Part shown: in pieces, positions 44,279-50,152 of the stretch
How the letters are laid out: each line of letters starts with the position of its first letter
Numbering within the stretch: the first letter of the stretch is position 1
Assembly: GCF_023156535.1 (NCBI RefSeq)
Contig: NZ_JALNMH010000018.1
Span: 1 to 50,152 of the forward strand
Origin: Pseudomarimonas salicorniae
GTDB taxonomy: Bacteria > Pseudomonadota > Gammaproteobacteria > Xanthomonadales > Xanthomonadaceae
Reading direction: 5' to 3'
DNA: 50,152 bases
Notes under the pieces: generated by a model
Database searches by the model: none
Told to the model about the DNA's origin: nothing
What the model saw: only the letters and a program-made list of their open reading frames with translations
Position numbers and translations under genes: made by a program

Positions 44279-45125
44279 TCAGCCACCTCGCGAGTGGCGG
44301 TCGTATGGAACGACCTGTTCGCCACATCGGGCGTGGTCCGGCCCTGTCCTCGCTCGAATGTGAAGGAAGTAAGCGACGACCTGCGCATCTTGAATCTTGG
44401 GGCACTCGCGCACCGCCTCGTCAGTCGGCCGCGGCTCGGCTACCTCCTCGATCGAGAACCCTGATGCGATCAGCAGGTTTACCCACTGGCTCAAGGTTCG
44501 TCTGAACCGAGGGATCCTGAACTTGGGCAGGGCTGCTTTCAGGCTGGCCGGCGCTGCCTTGAAGATCCACTCATCCACCTCGCCATCTGAATTCTCGAAG
44601 TAACCGCCCACTTCGATCGCGTAGGTCTGGCCATCGGCGCCACGGAGGTTTCGGCGATGCGCAGTGTCGAAACAAGGGTGGGCAATAGAAAACTGAAGGA
44701 ACGCGCCCGGCTTCAGCACGCGCCGCACCTCCCCAAGTACCCGTGCTGTTTCTGGAATGTCCATCAAGCTCATCATTCCAGTCGCGAAGTCGAACGTATT
44801 CTCGGCGAACGGCAACTCGACCGCGCTCGCAACGCGGTAGTCGATTCCGAGGGGATCGTTGGCCTCGGCCTCCAGCGCGAATGCAATGAACTCCTTGGCA
44901 ATATCAATGGCCGTGACGCGGGCGCCCTCCTTACGCTAGCAGTCTGGTGTTGTGACCATCGCCACATCCGATATCAAGCCCCGAAAGCCCTGCTACGGAG
45001 GGCAGCATGTGAAAGAAGGCAGGAGTGTTGAGGTGGTCGCGATAGATGTCGAAGCCGGCCCTCGCCAACGATGTCCATGCATCCGCATTGTCACTCCAGA
45101 ACCGGCCGACTTCTTCATGGTCCAT
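44279..45125 (-). pseudogene. Class I SAM-dependent methyltransferase, frameshifted
   Basis: The N-terminal part from ATG 45125 reads MDHEEVGRFWSDNADAWTSL and motif I LDIGCGDGHNTRLLA, then hits TAA at 44931-44933. Dropping one base at about 44933 joins it to KEGARVTAIDIAKEFIAFAL, which continues through ELPFAENTFDFATGMMSLMD and VLKPGAFLQFSIAHPCFD to about 44279. The two parts together make one normal Methyltransf_11-type enzyme of about 280 residues. A single inserted base (or a sequencing error) explains the break. It follows the small membrane ORF by 15 bp. Confidence 0.75.
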
Positions 45126-45140
45126 CCCGGCAACCCTCGT

Positions 45141-45305
45141 TTAGGCGCGCGAACGACGCGCTGGACGGCCGCCGGGCGACAACGTTTCAATCAACATCGA
45201 TCCAAGGAATCCATACACGCATACCAAAATGCCGAGCCCAGCCAGCAGCGCTTCAGCAGTGCCCGCTCGAAACCTCGGCGCCGTCTCACCGCGCTCGATC
45301 AGCAC
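45141..45305 (-). CDS. Small membrane protein ORF between lipoprotein and methyltransferase
   Basis: Fifty-four codons from a GTG at 45305, which lies inside the last codons of the lipoprotein gene in another frame. It contains one hydrophobic segment (ALLAGLGILVCVYGFLGSML) and a basic tail (RPARRSRA). It ends 15 bp before the methyltransferase ATG. Overlap with the lipoprotein suggests translational coupling. No family recognised; its existence is a moderate inference. Confidence 0.4.
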   Translation of the reverse strand: MLIERGETAPRFRAGTAEALLAGLGILVCVYGFLGSMLIETLSPGGRPARRSRA

Positions 45306-45606
45306 GCAAAACGACGTTACACGCAGCCAAATCGCTTTCGCTATCTGCCTTCATGGCACATTCGAAATCGGCACGTGAAATGATGTCGAAACGCGCACAA
45401 TCGCTTTGGGCTTGCGCGTTGAGCGTCGCAACCACATCAGGATCGAGACCAGAAAGCCCATTCTGCTTTTCCAGAAACTGAACGCACTCCGCTACCGTAA
45501 CTTGAGCACCCTGACCACCCTGATCCGACCCGCCACCGCTACCCCCACACCCCCCCAACACCAAGAGAAACCCCGGAACTGCAACCATAAGAGGAGAAAT
45601 CCTCAT
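45286..45606 (-). CDS. Small hypothetical lipoprotein
   Basis: The 106-aa precursor starts MRISPLMVAVPGFLLVLGGC, with lipobox VLGGC, a Gly/Ser/Gln linker (GGSGGGSDQGGQGAQ) and a small domain with three cysteines (VAECVQFLEKQN, QSDCARFD, FECAMKA and AACNVV). No family recognised. ATG 45606 is preferred over the frame's 18-codon extension. It heads the set lipoprotein, small membrane ORF, methyltransferase. Confidence 0.65.
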   Translation of the reverse strand: MRISPLMVAVPGFLLVLGGCGGSGGGSDQGGQGAQVTVAECVQFLEKQNGLSGLDPDVVATLNAQAQSDCARFDIISRADFECAMKADSESDLAACNVVLRADRAR

Positions 45607-45684
45607 ACCCCACGCCCCCAAAAGTTTGTTGACAAGTGAAATCACGGCCGATGCTATCACTCGCCGCGCCAGGCGACGAAGCGG

Positions 45685-45776
45685 ACATCTTACGACGTAT
45701 TGCGCGGCCCGGAGCCGAAAGCTGACGGCTCATTCGTAGCATCTCCTCGCCGGTCAGCTCAAATACGTACTCAGGC
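45685..45776 (-). other. Degenerate attC site (distal end of cassette array)
   Basis: Read on the minus strand it contains TACGTATTTGAGCTGACC, matching the left half TACGTATTCGAGCAGACC of the sites at 46168 and 47302. The right half GGGCCGCGCAATACGTCGTA has diverged from the GGCCGCTTAACGCGGCGTTA form. It overlaps the DoxX-like stop, as cassette genes often do. It is probably an eroded attC. Confidence 0.55.
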
Positions 45777-46136
45777 AGCGCCGCGATCAGCAGGATCGCT
45801 GCCTTTGGTGAACTCGTCGAAAACGAAAAAGGCTGCGATGGCAGCAGGCAACAATGTTAGGAGCCCCATTCCCGCGCTTCCTGCGATGAACAGTGCGATA
45901 GCCGAAACTACCAGCGCGATCAACCCTGACGCAGCCCCGACCACCCTGGTCTTCGAAAGAACGAGCAGCCCCCCGCCAGAAAACTGAATAACACCAAGTA
46001 TTGATACGGCTATTGGGCTCAGCCCCAAATGCGCAAGAAACTCGAGCTCCTGCGGCATTTGCAAGATCTTCGGAATCCCAGCGGCGAGGTTCAAAAGCAC
46101 GAGTAGTACAAGAAGTACAGCCTTGAAGATTCGCAT
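45771..46136 (-). CDS. DoxX-like membrane protein (integron cassette)
   Basis: The 121-aa protein has four membrane helices (MRIFKAVLLVLLVLLNLAAG; VSILGVIQFSGGGLLVL; AASGLIALVVSAIALFIAG; LTLLPAAIAAFFVF), the layout and G-x-x-K segment (AAGIPKILQMP) of the DoxX-like family. Function unknown. The gene fills one cassette between attC sites at 46168 and 45685 and runs in the array direction. Confidence 0.7.
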   Translation of the reverse strand: MRIFKAVLLVLLVLLNLAAGIPKILQMPQELEFLAHLGLSPIAVSILGVIQFSGGGLLVLSKTRVVGAASGLIALVVSAIALFIAGSAGMGLLTLLPAAIAAFFVFDEFTKGSDPADRGAA

Positions 46137-46167
46137 GCGACTCGGATCTCGTTGTTGTCTTTAGCAT

Positions 46168-46247
46168 CTTAACGCCGCGTTAAGCGGCCGATGGTCGGAA
46201 AAGTATCAGGAAACATCGAAAGGTCTGCTCGAATACGTAGTTAGACC
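46168..46247 (-). other. attC site
   Basis: On the minus strand: GTCTAAC, TACGTATTCGAGCAGACC, an intervening stem, then GGCCGCTTAACGCGGC and GTTAAGA. This matches the left and right simple-site layout (RYYYAAC ... GTTRRRY) of integron attC sites, 80 nt in length. Confidence 0.85.
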
Positions 46248-46253
46248 GCAAAC

Positions 46254-46766
46254 CTAGCGAGATCGGCCCAATAAGGGCTCGACCTCAGTGACTCTGTCAA
46301 CTAATGAGGCAAGATTGGACAGCTTGTCTGAAACACCCGGAAGCGTACAGCCATAATACAGAGAGACCACCTTGGTTTGACTATCGCCGAAAGTGACGTA
46401 GAACGTTAAAGACGATTGGTCAGACCAGACTTCCTTGCAGCCGTGCTCTTCCGAGTAGTACTGCGGCTTCATTCGAACAAGCTTGATTCTTCGGATTTCG
46501 GCTTCAATCTCTTCGAACGCTGTTGGCGAGAGCTTCAAGTCAACACTCCCTCGCTTCTTCGCTACCTCAAGCCCGACGTAAGTGCCTGAGCCATCGCTGT
46601 TGATAGAGACGACGTAATGTGGGCATGTACCCCAGAAGCAAGTGAACTGCTCCATCACGATGGAGGTGATGGGAAGCTTAGATGCGGCCCGCGCGTTGAA
46701 TTGGGGCTCACTGGCCGACGCACAGGAGCCAAGGATGAAGGGTGTCAGGACCAAGAGTCGTTTCAT
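46254..46766 (-). CDS. DUF6438-like lipoprotein (integron cassette)
   Basis: The 170-aa precursor has a signal peptide ending ILGSC (lipobox). The mature part contains FTCFWGTCPHYVVSINSDGSG, the CFGxCPxYxVxIxxDG pattern of DUF6438 proteins, and a pair of later cysteines (EHGCKEV, YYGCTLP). The gene fills a whole cassette: stop at 46254 is 7 bp from one attC and start at 46766 is 5 bp from the next. Role unknown. Confidence 0.75.
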   Translation of the reverse strand: MKRLLVLTPFILGSCASASEPQFNARAASKLPITSIVMEQFTCFWGTCPHYVVSINSDGSGTYVGLEVAKKRGSVDLKLSPTAFEEIEAEIRRIKLVRMKPQYYSEEHGCKEVWSDQSSLTFYVTFGDSQTKVVSLYYGCTLPGVSDKLSNLASLVDRVTEVEPLLGRSR

Positions 46767-46770
46767 TGCG

Positions 46771-46860
46771 GACTAACGCCGCGTTGAGCGGCCTGCGGCC
46801 GACAGTGATTGGTTCATTCGAAGTAGCTCCCCGCAGGTCCGCTCTAACGCACAGTTATGC
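46771..46860 (-). other. attC site
   Basis: Minus strand ends GCATAAC and GTTAGTC, with inner GCGGACCTGCGG pairing to CCGCAGGCCGC and the GCCGCTCAACGCGGC right half. The stop of the 46855 gene lies inside it. Ninety nt. Confidence 0.8.
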
Positions 46861-47298
46861 CACATCTCCGAGCGACTTCACATCAGATAACCTTGGGTCA
46901 CCGAGCCAAATCGCGTCGACAATTGAGAACACTTTAGAAGCGAGCGCCGTGCCAACGACTTCAGACCTGTCGAAGGCCTTCTCGCACAGTGCTAGATAGT
47001 TGGCATAGCGTCCCTCGGCATCGACCACCATGAAACCACCTTGCCCCGAATCAGGGCGGTAGAGTAGCGACACCAAGAACCGATCAGCAGGACCAAACCC
47101 TTCACCCCATTGACCTATCACGAGGTCCAAGTTGGGGAAATGATTCGGTGAACCGACTGTCCATTGAATGTAGTAGACCGCAGCTGTGGCCTGACCATCG
47201 AGAACTTCGCCCCAGAGCTTTCGAGATTCGGCACCGCAGCAATCGCAGAACGACTCTGAGCTACCCGAAACTTCAACTGACAGCGCCGCTTCGATCAT
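46855..47298 (-). CDS. Hypothetical CxxC protein (integron cassette)
   Basis: The 147-aa protein has an N-terminal zinc-ribbon-like knuckle SFCDCCGAESRKLWGEV and continues AVYYIQWTVGSPNH, FGPADRFLVSLLYRP and ALCEKAF. This CDCCGxxSRxxWG type occurs in several uncharacterised bacterial proteins; I cannot name a function. Cytosolic. It fills one cassette. Confidence 0.65.
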   Translation of the reverse strand: MIEAALSVEVSGSSESFCDCCGAESRKLWGEVLDGQATAAVYYIQWTVGSPNHFPNLDLVIGQWGEGFGPADRFLVSLLYRPDSGQGGFMVVDAEGRYANYLALCEKAFDRSEVVGTALASKVFSIVDAIWLGDPRLSDVKSLGDVA

Positions 47299-47301
47299 GG
47301 G

Positions 47302-47393
47302 GCATAACGCCGCGTTAAGCGGCAGCTGGCCGAAAGCGTATCAGTAAACATCAAAGCCTCTCCCAGCTGGTCTGCTCGAATACGTAGTTAGCT
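47302..47393 (-). other. attC site
   Basis: Minus strand AGCTAAC, TACGTATTCGAGCAGACC, central CAGCTGGGAGAGG and CCAGCTG, then GCCGCTTAACGCGGC and GTTATGC. Ninety-two nt; left half identical to the 46168 site. Confidence 0.85.
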
Positions 47394-47413
47394 TTCACTG
47401 CGCGAGCACACCT

Positions 47414-47854
47414 CTAATCGGCCTTTTCAGAAGCTTGCAGACGTTCCCGAATCTCTGTCAATGCAGAAGCGAAGTAGGCAGCTGTCATTTCGAGCCGCTC
47501 TAGCTGTTGAATAATTGTTTCAGCCTCTGGTTCTCGATGGAACATGCTTTCATACTCATCGCTCAGGGAAAAGGCTAGCGTTGGGAATGTTTCGCGCATG
47601 ATCTTTCTGAGGATCACCGCGCCTGCCTCACGGTTCTTCACTTTGAACGAGACGTCGAATGCACCGGACCCATAGCTTCTCCCATCATACTTGCCAATTC
47701 GTGACTTCTTGGCCAGTGCGACAATCTCATCAAGGATGTCATAGGGCCCCTTTCCACCTAGAGCGCTCTTGTCATCCTCAATCTCCAGCCAAAGCGTGCC
47801 CTCATTCTCCGCCAATTTGCGTTTAGAGGACCGATCCTTCTTTCGAGACGCCAT
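47414..47854 (-). CDS. Hypothetical protein (integron cassette)
   Basis: The 146-aa cytosolic protein starts MASRKKDRSSKRKLAENEGT and has a mixed alpha/beta centre (ALGGKGPYDILDEIVALAKK, FDVSFKVKNREAGAVILRKI) and a C-terminal helix. No family recognised. It is the only gene in the cassette between the attC at 47302 and the IS-interrupted attC at 47871. Confidence 0.65.
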   Translation of the reverse strand: MASRKKDRSSKRKLAENEGTLWLEIEDDKSALGGKGPYDILDEIVALAKKSRIGKYDGRSYGSGAFDVSFKVKNREAGAVILRKIMRETFPTLAFSLSDEYESMFHREPEAETIIQQLERLEMTAAYFASALTEIRERLQASEKAD

Positions 47855-47870
47855 AACCTCTCCAAGTGAA

Positions 47871-47948
47871 AGCTAACGCCGCGTTAAGCGGCCGCGGCAC
47901 GACCACGTATCAGGAAAGATCAAAGCATCTCTCCGGTCCGCTTGAATG
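47871..47948 (-). other. attC site interrupted by IS (one part)
   Basis: The half GCCGCTTAACGCGGC with GTTAGCT end is intact and the central stem follows. After TTCAAGCGGACC on the minus strand, the expected TACGTA half is replaced by the IS end. The missing end (ATCTAAC) reappears at 49380-49386 beyond the IS. Confidence 0.8.
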
Positions 47949-49372
47949 TTGGAATGGACTCCCCCCGAGCCACTCGGCTTCGTTGAGCCACACTGAGGTT
48001 TCGGCCATCAGTCACGGTCACGGTCACGGGAGGAGTCCGATATGAATGCTACTACTGTCGCCATCGATCTTGCCAAGGACGTGTTCGAACTGGCTTTCGC
48101 CGACTCGGATGCGCGAATCGTCCAGCGCAAGCGCCTGTCGCGGGCCCGGCTCGCTGCGGAGTTCCACAACCGACCGCCGATGACCGTGGTGATGGAGGCC
48201 TGCAGCAGCTCGCATTACTGGGCGAGGCGCCTGGCCGCCATGGGGCATCGGCCGCTGCTGCTGCCTGCCCAGCACGCCAAGCCCTTCGTCCGCGGCAACA
48301 AGACCGATCGCTCTGACGTCGCCGGCCTGCTGACCGCCTTCACCGTGGGTGACATTCGGCCCGTTCCGATCAAGACCGCAGAACAACAGGGCATCCAGGG
48401 CCTGCATCGCATCCGCGAGCACCACAAGCACCAGCGCACGGCATCGATCAATATCCTTCGTGGACTGCTGCGCGAGTTCGGCCTGGTGATCGCGGCCGGT
48501 TCCCACAAGGTCCGCTCGGCGGCCCTGGCCGCCCTGGAGGACGGCGAAAACGACCTGCCCATGGCCCTGCGCCACGCGCTCTACGAACTGCTGCAGCAGA
48601 TCGACACCCACTCAGCCGCCATGGCCCGCGTCGAGGGCGCGCTCGCCGAGTTCGCCGCGCGCGACGTACGCAGCCAGCGCTACCAGACCGCGACCGGCGT
48701 GGGCCTGATCACCGCCACCGCGCTCAGCGCCGGACAGGGCGAGTTGGATCGCTTTCCCAGCGGTCGGCACTTCGCATCGAGTCTGGGCCTGACGCCCAGG
48801 GAGTTCTCCTCGGGCAACAGCCGTCGGCTGGGCAAGCTCACCCGCCGAGGTGACGTCTATCTCAGACAGCTGCTGATCCACGGCGCGCGATCGCTGCTGC
48901 AGTCTGCAGCGATACGTCGTAGGCATGGGAAGGAACTGGACAGACTATCGGCCTGGGCCATCCAGCTCAGCGACCGCGTCGGTCACAGCAAGGCCGCCTG
49001 CGCCGTGGCCAACAAGCTGGCACGCAGGCTATGGGCCGCCGAGCACCACCGCGCGTCCTTTGACCCCAACCACGTCAGCCAGCGTCCTGCGGCGCACTGA
49101 CCCCAGCCGAAATCACTTCACGCAACAAGACGTTTCGCTTCACCGGTTGCACCGAGCTTCGAGTTCATGGCAGCGGTTCGGTACCCGGGGCGGCAAGGCC
49201 GGTAACTATGCTGAGCAGCACACCGCTCGATTGAACGTTTGGCCCCGCCCCGCGTACTCCATGATGGCCAGGATCAAGACGATCCACCCAAAGGCCGAAT
49301 ACACGATTGCAGCCGATCCGGTCTGCTATTGAACTACGAGCGCTTGGGGCTAGTTGACGGGGGAATCCATAC
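47948..49372 (+). mobile_element. IS110/IS1111-family insertion sequence inserted in attC
   Basis: The element carries one transposase gene and subterminal inverted repeats ATGGACTCCCCCC (47954-47966) and GGGGGAATCCAT (49359-49370). It is about 1.4 kb and interrupts the attC that starts at 47871. A second copy with the same left end starts at about 50028 at the same position in the next attC. The attC-targeting IS1111 group (IS1111-attC) is known for just this behaviour. Exact ends are estimated, as no target duplication is expected. Confidence 0.85.
48042..49100 (+). CDS. IS1111-type transposase (IS110 family)
   Basis: The 352-aa protein has the DEDD nuclease N-terminal domain (DEDD_Tnp_IS110: VAIDLAKDVFELAFAD, VVMEACSSSHYWARRL, NKTDRSDVAGLL) and a C-terminal transposase_20 domain (TATGVGLITATALSA, FASSLGLTPREFSSG, RRGDVYLRQLLIHGARS) with the conserved Ser. 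Length and order are typical. GGGAGGAG precedes ATG 48042. It is transcribed against the cassette direction. Confidence 0.95.
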   Translation: MNATTVAIDLAKDVFELAFADSDARIVQRKRLSRARLAAEFHNRPPMTVVMEACSSSHYWARRLAAMGHRPLLLPAQHAKPFVRGNKTDRSDVAGLLTAFTVGDIRPVPIKTAEQQGIQGLHRIREHHKHQRTASINILRGLLREFGLVIAAGSHKVRSAALAALEDGENDLPMALRHALYELLQQIDTHSAAMARVEGALAEFAARDVRSQRYQTATGVGLITATALSAGQGELDRFPSGRHFASSLGLTPREFSSGNSRRLGKLTRRGDVYLRQLLIHGARSLLQSAAIRRRHGKELDRLSAWAIQLSDRVGHSKAACAVANKLARRLWAAEHHRASFDPNHVSQRPAAH

Positions 49373-49379
49373 ACGGATA

Positions 49380-49386
49380 GTTAGAT
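49380..49386 (-). other. attC end displaced by IS
   Basis: GTTAGAT on the plus strand (ATCTAAC, RYYYAAC type, on the minus strand) is the outer end of the attC broken by the IS at 47948-49372. It is 10 bp from the stop of the DUF1444 cassette gene. Confidence 0.7.
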
Positions 49387-49395
49387 TCAGCTTGG

Positions 49396-49929
49396 CTAGG
49401 GAACCACGAACCACTTGCCGCCTACTCTAGAAAATATGCTGGGAATCAAAAGGTCTTCACCTCCATCGAATGTGCGGGAAACCACCTCGCGAAGCTCCTT
49501 CACTCCCTCAGCAGAACTGGCGTCGCAGAATGCCAACATGTCGTTTGCGGGAACTGCAACCGCATAACCGTTCGGAAAGCGGTCACGAAGCATTTCATCC
49601 CAAAGCCTATCAAGGAGAACAAAGCTAGCTTCGAAGTCTCCCCCCATAAAAGCGCCAACTATTGCCCCCCTCGGTTCGAACTGAAGATTACCGTGGGCAT
49701 GCAAGCCGAGGTCATTCACACTCATCTCGCGCAACTGGACTTCCGAAACTCCCAATTCCGCTGCATCCTCGACCGAAACAAACGAGAACCCGTTGGGGTC
49801 GTTCCAAACGTACACGACAGTAAGACCGAACCATTCACCCTGAATGGGTGGGTTGTCGGGATCTAGGTCGTAGTCAGCCAAACGCTCTGCGGTCAATAGG
49901 TATGGAAGTATTGATGTTCTTTCAGTCAC
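49396..49929 (-). CDS. DUF1444 (YtpQ-like) protein (integron cassette)
   Basis: The 177-aa protein follows the DUF1444 pattern: FGLTVVYVWNDPNGFSFVSV, ELGVSEVQLREMSVNDLGLH, GDFEASFVLLDRLWDEM, AVAVPANDMLAFCD and a C-terminal PSIFSRVGGKWFVV. The cellular role of DUF1444 proteins is not settled. Cytosolic. It is the sole gene of the cassette lying between two IS-interrupted attC sites. Confidence 0.75.
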   Translation of the reverse strand: MTERTSILPYLLTAERLADYDLDPDNPPIQGEWFGLTVVYVWNDPNGFSFVSVEDAAELGVSEVQLREMSVNDLGLHAHGNLQFEPRGAIVGAFMGGDFEASFVLLDRLWDEMLRDRFPNGYAVAVPANDMLAFCDASSAEGVKELREVVSRTFDGGEDLLIPSIFSRVGGKWFVVP

Positions 49930-49950
49930 GCCACAGTTTCCAATAGATGA

Positions 49951-50027
49951 ATCTAACGCCGCGTTAAGCGGCCGCGGCGCGACAACGCTTCAGGAAACAT
50001 CGAAACCTCTCCGCGGCCCGCTTGAAT
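49951..50027 (-). other. attC site interrupted by second IS copy
   Basis: Minus strand end GTTAGAT with GGCCGCTTAACGCGGC and central stem GCGGAGAGG/CGCGGC; TTCAAGCGGGCC is followed by the IS end instead of TACGTA. The sequence and break point match the 47871 site. Confidence 0.8.
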
Positions 50028-50152
50028 GTTGGAATGGACTCCCCCCGAGCCACTCGGCTTCGTTGAGCCACACTGAGGTTTCGGCCATCAGTCACGGTCA
50101 CGGGAGGAGTCCGATATGAATGCTACTACTGTCGCCATCGATCTTGCCAAGG
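50028..50152 (+). mobile_element. Second copy of the IS1111-type element (left end, partial)
   Basis: Identical in sequence to the left end of 47948-49372 apart from the hexamer CACGGT in the leader: two CACGGT-type units here against three in the first copy. It continues past the window edge. Confidence 0.9.
50116..50152 (+). CDS. IS1111-type transposase, N-terminal start (partial at window edge)
   Basis: The first twelve codons (MNATTVAIDLAK) are identical to those of the transposase at 48042. ATG is preceded by GGGAGGAG. Confidence 0.9.
   Translation, partial: MNATTVAIDLAK

Noticed and set aside
46168-47393. attC sites read in plus orientation
   Set aside because: Plus-strand reading puts the conserved right half on the wrong side and would make every cassette gene run against the array; minus fits on both counts.

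Overview
The window is GC-rich (core part roughly two-thirds G+C) bacterial chromosomal DNA. Its conserved gene blocks (ffh/ypjD, rpsF-rpsR-rplI, panB-panC, folK-pcnB, dapA with a bamC-like gene, dnaX-ybaB-recR, a gcvR-type ACT protein) and its dense REP-like intergenic palindromes fit a gammaproteobacterium. Lysobacterales (Xanthomonadales) or a relative is my best guess; this is inferred from gene order and repeat style, not proven.

Layout. 1-613: the tail of an IS110-type transposase and a structured 110-bp tandem repeat. 614-5671: ffh, divergent ypjD-pilZ, a PAS-GGDEF gene and radA (protein targeting, c-di-GMP signalling, DNA repair). 5672-9731: a 1-kb repeat cluster, dnaB and the rpsF-rpsR-rplI operon. 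9864-18535: a methyltransferase with a DUF885 protein, a large membrane/TPR protein, a repeat cluster, a nitroreductase and a NatAB-like ABC exporter. 18544-19327: a 784-bp element bounded by long inverted repeats. 19338-30161: amiC-type amidase, tsaE, nnr, queG, pgi, panC-panB-folK-pcnB, tRNA-Glu and ferredoxin. 30326-34033: bamC-like lipoprotein, dapA, gcvR and a PIN-PhoH ATPase. 34569-38915: 4.5S RNA, tRNA-Ser, dnaX-ybaB, recR, HIT hydrolase and GNAT. 39255-42338: a cell-envelope/stress group (Ala/Glu-rich lipoprotein, hemerythrin, entericidin, OmpA-like lipoprotein, XRE regulator). tRNA-Thr lies at 42851-42926.

From about 43 kb rightward the DNA changes character: lower GC, short hypothetical genes all on the minus strand, and a recurring palindromic site between them. 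From 45.7 kb these sites have the architecture of integron attC sites, so 45.7-50.15 kb is read as a chromosomal integron cassette array. It is oriented on the minus strand, so intI/attI should lie beyond the right edge. Cassettes encode a DoxX-like membrane protein, a DUF6438-like lipoprotein, a CxxC protein, an unknown protein and a DUF1444 protein. Two copies of one IS110/IS1111-family insertion sequence sit at the same place inside two different attC sites, as expected for the attC-targeting IS1111 group. Between tRNA-Thr and the array lie a membrane-anchored protein, a frameshifted methyltransferase, a small membrane protein and a lipoprotein, which may be older array content.

Most of the window is housekeeping. 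The least explained parts are the cassette array with its IS elements, the lipoprotein/small membrane protein/methyltransferase set next to it, the long inverted-repeat element and the several interspersed repeat families. No CRISPR array, rRNA or prophage was seen.
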